From contig CANLTE010000004.1 of the NCBI GenBank assembly GCA_947493885.1, forward strand, positions 372,001 through 436,000: a stretch of DNA of 64,000 bases, given 5' to 3'. The stretch comes from an uncultured Maribacter sp. (GTDB taxonomy: Bacteria; Bacteroidota; Bacteroidia; Flavobacteriales; Flavobacteriaceae). The notes beneath the pieces were generated by a model. The model saw nothing but the letters and a program-made list of their open reading frames with translations, was not told the DNA's origin and ran no database searches. A program made the position numbers and the translations under genes. Below, in pieces: positions 29,419 to 39,400 of this stretch (the stretch's first letter is position 1; each line of letters begins with the position of its first letter).

Positions 29419-29467
29419 GAAATACACTTTTAAACATTATCACACCAAGTGCAATTCATCGATAACA
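29419..29467. repeat. 49-bp duplicated upstream element, copy 2
   Basis: Identical to 24944-24992, upstream of gene B. Confidence 0.85.
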
Positions 29468-29536
29468 ATATACATATAAGCAACTTACAAACAATCCACC
29501 TAAAATAAAACCGCATTTAAATATGTCATAAAAATA

Positions 29537-32500
29537 CTACTTAACTAATAGCCGCTCTTCATATGAAGTACCGTAAACATCTATTATATTAACATAATAC
29601 AAACCCGGTTGAAGTGTATTTATATTAATAGAATAAACCATTGGGTTTGATGGATTATTGATTGTTGAAATTACTTGAACTAATCTACCATGAATATCAA
29701 AAATTGCTCCTGATGAAAACTTAACTGGCTTATTAAAACTTAACGTAACCATTTCACTCGCTGGGTTTGGCACTAATTTTAAATCTATATCGTCTAACCT
29801 TCGAATATCAGTCTCCAAACGCTTCGCTAAAAAAATGTTTTGATTGGATTCGCAACTAAGATCGATTTCTCCAAAGTTATTTGGAATCTCTTCTTTTTTT
29901 GTAATAAATAATTTATCTAAACCAACTCCATCTTCTCGATTTCCAATTTCAATTGTATTTAGACCTTGCTGTAAATCAAACTCTAACGGAACAGAAACCA
30001 ATTCTCTGTCATGTACTTGATTCCACGTAAAAGTTTCTCCTTTTGATATATTGTTCCATCTTAACCAGTTACCGTTATTTATACGAACATAAAAACTATC
30101 ATCAGACAGGGTTGGAGCAAGGGTTCTTGCATAAACTTTATATGTACCCTCTGCTACTTCAAAATTAAACTTAACAACGTTTTCTTCAGTGCTTGGTATT
30201 TGTGAACTAAAGCCCAACGGTGGTAAAACGTATTGCGAATTTGAAGCGTTTACACTGCTTTCAATCATCCAATTTGAACCAATAATAGCACATTCGGCTT
30301 CCAACCAAACATTTTCTGGAAAGTTAGGTTCTTTAGGGGATATACAGTTTTTATCTTCCCCTCCTAAACCTTCAAGGACTATGTTTTGGGCTTGTATATA
30401 TATTTTATCTATACTTATTCCATCTTCACGATGACCTATTTCTATAGTATTTTCTCCAGCAATTAAATTAAAAAAAAGTGACTTTTTCTGCAATTCACGG
30501 TCATGCACTTGATTCCATTTAAAACCTAGATCTTTTGGAATATTATTCCACCGTAACCATTTTTCATTGTTTACTCGAATCCAAAAACTATCATCTTCTC
30601 CCGTTGGTGCTTTAATAAGTCCATAAATTTTATAAACTCCCTCAGCAGCAGTAAAATTGAATTTTATAATATCATTTTTATTTGTTGATGGTGTAAAATT
30701 ATTTCCTGAAGGAGCTCTTAAATAACTGATTTCCGTTTCTTCTTCGTTTACCATTGCCCAATGGTCTCCAATATCTGCACATTCTGCTTCAATAATAATG
30801 TCATGAATTGTAGATGTTACTCCACATGAAACGGGTTGACTTAAACTATCATCGGGTTCGTTAGCTGCTTTTATTAAAATTTTATCTAAACTAGCTCCAT
30901 CTTCACGGTGCCCTATTTCAATAGAATTTTCTCCATCAATTAGTTTAAATACTATGTTAGTATCAACATTTTCTTTTTCATGAACTTGACGCCATGCAAA
31001 AGAACCATTCCCTGGAATGTTATTCCATTTTAACCATTCTCCGTTATTAACCCTAATCCAAAAACTATCATCTTCAACCGAAGGTGTATTAACTAAAGCA
31101 TATAACCTATACAAGCCTTTATTTGCAGAAAATTTGAACGATACAATATCTTCTGGATTTGTTGGTGCTTTAGTATATTTATTGCCCAAAGGAGATTGTA
31201 GGTACGTAAATCCTGAAGCTTCAGAATTGCTCCTTTGTTTCCAATTCCGACCAACTTCTGCGCATTCTGCCTCAAGCCAAATTTCGTTACTATAATTAGT
31301 ATAACGATTTACCTTCACAATTGCTTCGCAACTAGTTTCGTTACCAGATGCATCTGCAACTTTTACAACTACCGTATTCTCCCCCAAATCGTCTGTTGTA
31401 AAAAGTGTCTTGCTTGCTGAGATCGTTTTTACTTCACAATTATCTGAATAGCTTTCTATAAGATTTTCAGTAGACAATATTGCATTTCCATTACTATCTA
31501 GACTTACTTCATAATTTTTACATATTAAACTTGGTTTAGTAGTATCAACAACGGTTACAATGAAACTACAGGTTACTACATTTTCAGAAGCATCTGTAAC
31601 CTCAAAAACATTGTGGGTCTCACCAATGGGAAATACGGCTCCACTTTCCAAACCCTCTATTTGTTTGATTGTTTTGTTTGACTGATTATCATTACTGACT
31701 ACTTCATAATTCACCACCGCCCCGCATAAGTTTTCTCCTGCATTTACCCAAATATCTTCTGGACAAAAAACTACTGGAATGGTGTTATCTTCTTCAATAA
31801 CGACAACAACCTTCCACTCTTGAATAGATTTATCTTCGGCGGTTATCTGAAAAACGGCGGATTCACTAAAATCTACTATCTCTCCAGATGTAGGTAAACT
31901 TTCCGCTTCATTAGAAATTTCAAAAATTGGTGATAAATTTGTTACATCGGTACCAAAAGGCATGGTAAGCTTAATAGTAAAATTAGACTTATCAATAATA
32001 GTTTCTCCTATTTGGTTTTGTATAGAAAATGAAATAATCTCTTTTTCCGTTGATGGATTAAAAACAATATTAACCTCCTGAGCACAGGTGGAGGAATTTC
32101 CAGAACTATCGGTTGCTTTCCATAATATGGTTGTTACCCCAAGCGGAAAAGGGTCATTAATTGCCAGACCATCACTTCGTTCTTCAGAAATCTCCACAAT
32201 ATTACAGTTATCGATAACACTTGGTTGTATAATATTCAGTAATAGCGGATTGCTATTTTCCGAAGTAATTTCTACATTTTCTGGGCATAAAATTTCTGGA
32301 AGACTTTCATCAACAACTGTAACTAACGCTTCGCATATACTTTTGTTGTTCGCAGTATCAACCACCGTTAGTTCTATTTTATTTTCTCCCAAATCCTCAC
32401 AAGAAAAGACCTCTCTAGAAATTTGCATTGATGCTATTTCTACATTATCCCGAGACCCATCATTAATATCAAATGGAGTTAATTGAGCTTCTCCCATTTC

Positions 32501-33229
32501 ACTCAAAACCAATGTAAAAGGCTTGCATTTTGCTAATGGCGGTTCCTCATCAATACCCGTTATTCCAGGAGAACCAATATCTTCTCCTGAATTTCCTCCT
32601 TCATTAAAACTCTTATAGGTTATATTAACCGGCGTGCTAACTCCTTCTACACTCAATCTCCAATTTTCTCCAACTGTATTATCAGCATTAATATCTACCA
32701 AATATATGGAGCCTTGGTTATCGGTTTGAGGCCATGAATTTCTGTTGTTTTGAAATGTTACTTGTTCAATAACATTCAACTGATTTTGATGGTCCCCATT
32801 ATAGTTAGAGAAACTATCCCAAATACCAATAGTATCTCCACCATTATTTAGTGTCATTTTACTCCAGCCTGAAACTGGAATTAAGTTAACAACTCCCCAT
32901 GCATCCAAAAAGTTAATGTCAGTGGCGTCAGCATTATATAGCACTCCTGATGTTTTGGGAAGTAAAAACCCGCCGGTAATATTTGCCTCTGCATGTTTGG
33001 ATGAATTATTATCATCAATAACATAACCATTTAAGTTTATTGCTTCAGAAGTATTATTATACACTTCTATCCATTCCCATTTACTCTCAGAATCATTAGG
33101 ATTGTACATGATTTCCGTAATCAATATCGAAGCTCCTAGGTTTGCTGTTCTTTGTTTTTTCGAGAAACTTAGTAACGAAGTAATAATTAAAAAGGTTAAT
33201 ACCTTTTTAGGTAACATAATTTTTTTCAT
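29537..33229 (-). CDS. T9SS-secreted mosaic protein C (lamin-tail, HYR, three CBM-like modules)
   Basis: 1230 residues with a hydrophobic N-terminus (KKVLTFLIITSLLSFSKK). In order: a lamin-tail domain (ILITEIMYNP, about 30-200), a series of HYR/Ig-like domains with CPE(D/N) starts (about 235-640), three copies of a module beginning WLEAECA and containing DDSFWIRVNN and IEIGHREDG (about 647-784, 814-947, 974-1110), and a T9SS type A tail (about 1150-1230) ending EERLLVK. The threefold module resembles jelly-roll CBM6/CBM35-type carbohydrate-binding domains. No catalytic domain is visible. It lacks the malectin and 26-residue repeats of its neighbours. Confidence 0.82.
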   Translation of the reverse strand: MKKIMLPKKVLTFLIITSLLSFSKKQRTANLGASILITEIMYNPNDSESKWEWIEVYNNTSEAINLNGYVIDDNNSSKHAEANITGGFLLPKTSGVLYNADATDINFLDAWGVVNLIPVSGWSKMTLNNGGDTIGIWDSFSNYNGDHQNQLNVIEQVTFQNNRNSWPQTDNQGSIYLVDINADNTVGENWRLSVEGVSTPVNITYKSFNEGGNSGEDIGSPGITGIDEEPPLAKCKPFTLVLSEMGEAQLTPFDINDGSRDNVEIASMQISREVFSCEDLGENKIELTVVDTANNKSICEALVTVVDESLPEILCPENVEITSENSNPLLLNIIQPSVIDNCNIVEISEERSDGLAINDPFPLGVTTILWKATDSSGNSSTCAQEVNIVFNPSTEKEIISFSIQNQIGETIIDKSNFTIKLTMPFGTDVTNLSPIFEISNEAESLPTSGEIVDFSESAVFQITAEDKSIQEWKVVVVIEEDNTIPVVFCPEDIWVNAGENLCGAVVNYEVVSNDNQSNKTIKQIEGLESGAVFPIGETHNVFEVTDASENVVTCSFIVTVVDTTKPSLICKNYEVSLDSNGNAILSTENLIESYSDNCEVKTISASKTLFTTDDLGENTVVVKVADASGNETSCEAIVKVNRYTNYSNEIWLEAECAEVGRNWKQRSNSEASGFTYLQSPLGNKYTKAPTNPEDIVSFKFSANKGLYRLYALVNTPSVEDDSFWIRVNNGEWLKWNNIPGNGSFAWRQVHEKENVDTNIVFKLIDGENSIEIGHREDGASLDKILIKAANEPDDSLSQPVSCGVTSTIHDIIIEAECADIGDHWAMVNEEETEISYLRAPSGNNFTPSTNKNDIIKFNFTAAEGVYKIYGLIKAPTGEDDSFWIRVNNEKWLRWNNIPKDLGFKWNQVHDRELQKKSLFFNLIAGENTIEIGHREDGISIDKIYIQAQNIVLEGLGGEDKNCISPKEPNFPENVWLEAECAIIGSNWMIESSVNASNSQYVLPPLGFSSQIPSTEENVVKFNFEVAEGTYKVYARTLAPTLSDDSFYVRINNGNWLRWNNISKGETFTWNQVHDRELVSVPLEFDLQQGLNTIEIGNREDGVGLDKLFITKKEEIPNNFGEIDLSCESNQNIFLAKRLETDIRRLDDIDLKLVPNPASEMVTLSFNKPVKFSSGAIFDIHGRLVQVISTINNPSNPMVYSININTLQPGLYYVNIIDVYGTSYEERLLVK
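29900..31290 (-). repeat. three tandem CBM-like modules in protein C
   Basis: Three ~135-residue copies at about 30880-31290, 30390-30790 and 29900-30310. Each has an AECA start, a DDSF(W/Y)(I/V)R motif, a W(N)NI motif and an (N/H)REDG-x-x-(L/I)DK motif. They are clearly diverged, so the duplication is older than that of the malectin copies. Confidence 0.8.
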
Positions 33230-33390
33230 TTGATGCTAGTGTTTAACCAATAAAACCTTGTAGGAATTACTGAAAATGAATATTAGTTTACTTAAAAAGA
33301 TTGGAGGCAGATGAAAAAAAGAATTAATATGTTTCGATTTTTTTCTATATAAATGTAAGAAAAAATTCTATATATGCAAATTGGATAAAA

Positions 33391-33416
33391 AAAAGCGACC
33401 TAAATAGGTCGCTTTT
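33391..33416 (-). terminator. terminator after mosaic protease D
   Basis: Stem AAAAGCGACCT / AGGTCGCTTTT (33391-33401 with 33406-33416), loop AAAT, with a run of eight T on the minus strand. Confidence 0.88.
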
Positions 33417-33438
33417 AATGTAACATAAAGATTCTTAT

Positions 33439-36400
33439 TTAACGAACTACAAGCTGTTTTTGATACGTATTCCCTGCAGTATCTTTTGCTCGTATTATAT
33501 ACATTCCTGGTGAGAATGTATCAACATTTACTACATTACCATTTGCTTTGGAAACATGGTTTCCAGAAATCGTTTGTATTAATCTACCATGAATGTCAAA
33601 AATAGTAATAGCGTCAATGGTTATTGCACTACTAAAACTTACCGTAGTATGTTCTTGAGCTGGATTTGGAAATAACTGCATTTCAACATTATTAAGTCCG
33701 ATAATATCTGCACCTACTCCTTTTGCTGCAAAAAACTGATTGTTATTAGTCTGAGTACTTATTGATAGTACTTCAATAGCATTTATTATCGGGTGACGTT
33801 CACCTCCCACTTCATTTCTAGAGTCAAAATCAATGTTTAATACTCCACCTGTTACAGTTACCGTATGTGTTTTCATTAACATGGCATCAGCTCCTACCTC
33901 AGCGAAAATATCCAAATTATCTTCTGCAAGAACACCTTCGATATTTACATCAAAAACACGACTACCAACTCCACCTGAGCCTCCACCTGTTGCTCCAAAC
34001 CACAGTTCTGCAAAGTATAAATTAACTGTATATTCTCCGTCAGGTATTGGAATATTATAACTCATTTGCTGAGAAGGACTATATCTAAAACTTTGATAAG
34101 GTTCTGGTAATCCAGTTTGAGGCCTATCTAAAGTATTTCCGGTATTGAAATAGGTGTCTGTAACAAACGTTTCTCCGTTATAAGTGGTTTCTGTACCTCC
34201 TGTATTAATACGTAATACAAAATCATTTGGTTCTTCACAATCTGCAGCCTTACCTCCATCCGTAATTATCCAACCATAATCATCTATTAATTTTTGACGG
34301 GCTTCTTCAGCAAGACAATATTGACTATTACCACCATCAAAAATAACTCCGTTTTGTAGTTGTTGAGTACTCCATCCCATTAAAGTTGTATCATAGTTTT
34401 CTACTGATAACCTTGAATTTACAAACATAAATTGCATATCTGTAACATTGGAAACATTCCAATTTCCTATAGATTGATTAAAAGAAGAGGCATTAAAAAA
34501 CATATAGCTCATGTTCTCTGCGTTACTAACGTCCCATTCCGAAATATCTTGATTGAATGAAGTGGTATGACCAAACATAAATGAAAAATTCTTGATACTA
34601 CTAGTATTCCAATTGCCTATCTCTTGATTAAAAGCCCTGTTATCATCAAAAAGACCAAATACTTTCTCTACTTGCCCAACATCCCACAATCCAATTTCTT
34701 GATTAAACTTTGTGCTCTGAAACATTACAGAAATATCCCTAACATTTGAAACATCCCATAACTGAAAAGACGTATTTCCTTCCATTTTTCTACAATGTGC
34801 AAACATTTGCGACATATCAGTTACTTGCAATAAATCAGGTGCATCTAAAGCATCAACTTCTAAGTTCCAACAACCTGAAAAAGCCTTCGACATTGATTTC
34901 CATTCTATATTTCCCCACTGATTAATACTTAAAATTTTCTTCTCATCACCAGGATTATCACCATAAGCATTTTGAAAATAGATTCTTGGAAAATCCCCTG
35001 AAATCGAAACTTGATATTCACCCGGATTAACATAAGTATGAGTTATATCACCTGTAACTCCAGAATCTGAAGTACCATCACCCCAGGCTACAGTATAATT
35101 ATACGTTTCTCCTGGGAAAGTTGGAATTGTAATTTGATTATCATTAGAAATCCCTGGGTTATCAGTCTTCCAAGTTGTTATAAAAGGTCTTTGCGGTTCA
35201 TGTTGCTTTCCTAAAATTTCAATAGCATTAACAATAGGATGACGTTCACCACCTACCTCAGCTCTAGAATCAAAATCAATATTCAACATACCGTCCGTTA
35301 CCGTAACTGTATACGCTTTCATTAACATGGCATCTGCTCCTACCTCCGCAAAAACATCCAGATTGTCTTCTGCTAAAATATTTTCAATATTTACATCAAA
35401 AACACGACTACCTACTCCTCCCGAGCCTCCACCAGTTGCTCCAAACCATAGTTCCGCAAAGTATAGGTTAACGGTATATTCTCCATCTGGAACTGGAACA
35501 TCATAACTCATCTGTTGCGAACGACTGAATCTAAAACTCTGATAAGGTTCAGGCAATCCTGTTTGAGGCCTATCTAAGGTGTTACCTGTATTGAAGTAAA
35601 TATCATCAACAAAGGTTTCTCCATTATACGTGGTAGATACACCTCCTGCATTTATTCGTAATGCAAAATCATTTGGTTCTTCACAATCCGAAGCTTTACC
35701 TCCATCTGTTATTGTCCAACCAAAATCATCTATAAGTTTTTGTCTTCCTGATTCGCCTGAGCAATATTTAGAACTAGCGTCAAAAATAACCCCATTCTGT
35801 AGCGTAGGTAAACTACTCCAACCTGATAACAAAGCATCATAATTTTCTTGTGAGAGAGAAGAATTATGAAACATGTATTCCATATTTTTAACTTTACTAA
35901 CATCCCAATTGCTAATATCTTGATTAAAACTTGCAGTTTCCTCAAACATAAGATACATATCTGTTACTTGAGATACATCCCATCCTCCGATATCTTGATT
36001 AAATAAAGATGCATTTAAAAACATAGCTTCCATTCTTTCAACTTTTGAGGTATCCCAAGAGCCAATGTTTTGATTAAAAACACCACTACCATTAAATGTA
36101 TTGGACATGTTGGTTACATTACTTGTATTCCAAGTTATTACTCCTTCATTATTAAAGGACGACGCTCCTGCGAACAAATTTGACATATTGGTTATTCCAC
36201 TAATATCCCAATCTCCAAAAGCAGAGTTCCCAATTAGGGAAGCACATCGTCCAAACATATAGCTTAAATCAGATACTTCTTTCAAATTAGGGCTATCTAA
36301 CGCATTTACATCTAAGTTTTTACAACCATTAAAAGCCGAGTTCATAGAAGACCATATCAAATCCCCCCATTGCTCAACTAACATTAATTTCGAAGCATCG

Positions 36401-39400
36401 CTAAAAGAATCAATACCACTAGGGTTATTAAAATAAATTCTTGGGAAATCTCCTGAAATTGAAACCTTATATGTACCTGCTGTAGCGTAGGTATGCACTA
36501 TATCACCTGTTACTCCAGAATCTGATGTACCATCACCCCAGTTCACGACATAATCATAGACTTCACCTGGGAATGTTGGAATAGTAATTTGATTATCATT
36601 GGAAATCCCTAGGTTATCCGTTTTCCAAGTGGTTACAAAAGGGCTTTGTATTTCCATTTGCTTTCCTAAAATTTCAATAGCATTGATAACTGGATGACGT
36701 ACTCCCCCATCTGCAGCCAAGGATGAAAAATCAATATTAAGCTCACCACCAGTTACCGTAACTACATGTGTTTTCATTAACATAGCGTCAGCACCTGCTT
36801 CGGCAAAGACGTCTAAATTATCTTCTGCTAAAATCCCTTCAATATTTACATCAAAAACTCGACTGCCCACTCCGCCAGAACCTCCACCTGTAGCTCCAAA
36901 CCATAGCTCTGCAAAATATAAATTAACAGTATATTCCCCATCTGGTATTGGAATGTTATAACTCATCTGTTGTGATCGACTAAACCTAAAGCTCTGATAG
37001 GGCTCAGGTAATCCTGTTTGAGGTCTATCTAAGGTGTTACCTGTATTGAAGTAAATATCATCAACAAAGGTCTCTCCATTATATGTGGTAGATACACCTC
37101 CCGCATTTATTCGTAATGCAAAATCATTTGGTTCTTCACAATCCGAAGCTTTACCTCCATCTGTTATTGTCCAACCAAAATCATCTATAAGTTTTTGCCT
37201 TCCTGATTCGCCTGAGCAATACTGACTATTCCCTCCATCAAAAACCAATGAACTCTGTATTTGTTGATTACTCCAACTATTTAAAATAGCATCATAATTT
37301 TCTTCAGAAAGGGTAACGCTATCTAAAAAATCAATCATGGAAGATACTTTTTCAATATTCCATTTTTCCAGATTTTGATTAAATGATGTGGCAAGTTTAA
37401 ACATGCTATGCATATTTTCCACATTTTCCACATTCCATTTATCAAGTGGTTGGTTAAATTGGGTTGCCTGGAAAAACATATTCGACATTTGAGTTACATT
37501 TCTCAAATCCCATTTATCTAGAGGTTGATTAAAAGAATTTGCTAGAAAAAACATGGCGGTTAAATCGGTGACATTACTTATATCCCACTCGTTAAAAAAG
37601 TTGTTTCCCCGCAACGAATTGCAATCCCAAAATGCTCCTGCTAAAGAGTTAACTCTGGACAAATCAGGAACGTCTGTTGCCACAATATCCAAATTACTGC
37701 AACCATAAAATGCAAGGTCAAAAGAAGTCCAACTAGCATTACCCCATTGATTTACCAGCAAAATTTTAGTTTGATCTCCTACGGTAAAAGGATTAAACGA
37801 AATTCTAGGAAACTCACCTATAATAGCTACCTCATAAGTACCAGGAACAGTATAAGTATGGGTAATATCTCCGGTTACTCCAGAATCTGATGTACCATCT
37901 CCCCAATTCACGGAAAAATTATATGTTTCTTCAGAATGTGTGGGAATCGTAATTTGATTATCGTCCGAAACTCCTGGGTTATCTGTTTTCCAAGTAGTCA
38001 CAAAAGCATTCTCAAAATTAAAGTTAACTACTACATCAAAACTACAAGTTGAAACTCCTTGAGCATTTTGCACTTCAAATGTATTTGTTGTGGTTCCTAT
38101 AGGAAACAAAGAACCGCTTGGCAAACCTGCTGTTTGCGTAATTTGAGGCTCTGCTTTTGCACTATTATTACCAGTAACATTAAGACTTATATCGTCTAAA
38201 TTCACATTAAAGTTTAGCAGGTTATCCTCCTCAACAAATTTGACACAAACTTGTTTTCCTGCATATTCTTGCAATACCTCAGTAAGTTCAAACTGTCTAG
38301 CATTAGGTCCAATTTGAATGTTCGGGTCTCCTGGGTTTGTAGAAAAAATTTCAGAAATTACATTCATTTCAGCATCTAACAACTCTACTCTGAACTCTTG
38401 GTTTGGGTCTGAAAACACTGACGCAGTGTTTCTTATGCGATCTTTCCATGAAATGTCTGCCTCAGTAACATTAGTTGGAACAGTAAAAGGTTTACTAATT
38501 AATTGCTTCGTAGGCCCAGTTTGTGCAAAAATAACATCATAATTACCCGAAATAGGTTCTAAAGCAAAATTAGACCCAGGGGGATCATAACTACCATCAT
38601 TAATTATCACAGATCCAGAACCGGAAATATCCAAAATCCAACCAGATAAGTCTGCTGTCTCAAATCCACCATTAACAATATAGTTCTTTGTTGTAATTTC
38701 GGGTATATCTGCGCAATTGCTGTTAGAAACATTTGGTAATTCATATGATACAATTGCTCCATTTACTCCATCATCATTTACTACAGCAATGTCTTCTGGA
38801 CATACTAAAGTTTGGGAAACAGACTCTTGCACAGATATTGTCTGTATACAATGAATAGATTCATTACCCGCTTCATCAACCGCTACCCACTCTACATATG
38901 TATTTCCTAAATTAAAAGGCTCAACCAATTCTTTTCCATCATTTCGAGTACCTGTTATGTTAATAACATTTCCAGAATTATCTGTGGCCAAAGGTTGTTC
39001 AATAGTGACAATAGTTTCGCATTCATTCTCACCTACTTGAACAAAAATGTCACCTGAACAGGTTAGCACGGGAGGAACCTCATCAACACTTATTATAGAA
39101 AAGTTCATGGTGATTCCGTTACCAATATCTCCACCCGCATCATCCTCAGAATACGGAGTAACCGTTAAAGTGTAATCTCCGACCAAAAATTCACTGGTAG
39201 AAGAATCTCCAAATAAAGAATACTGCTCAGTGTTATCAACATTATTTTGATTTAATGGTCCAACAAGCTCAAAGCTAACACTTTCAACCAACGAGGTTAC
39301 ATCTGCTCTTATATTCAAAAGATTTGTTGATAAATCCAACAAGTTAATTTCTACCCCATCCTTTAGCTCTATAATATCTTCGTTAGAATTTGCGTCTACT

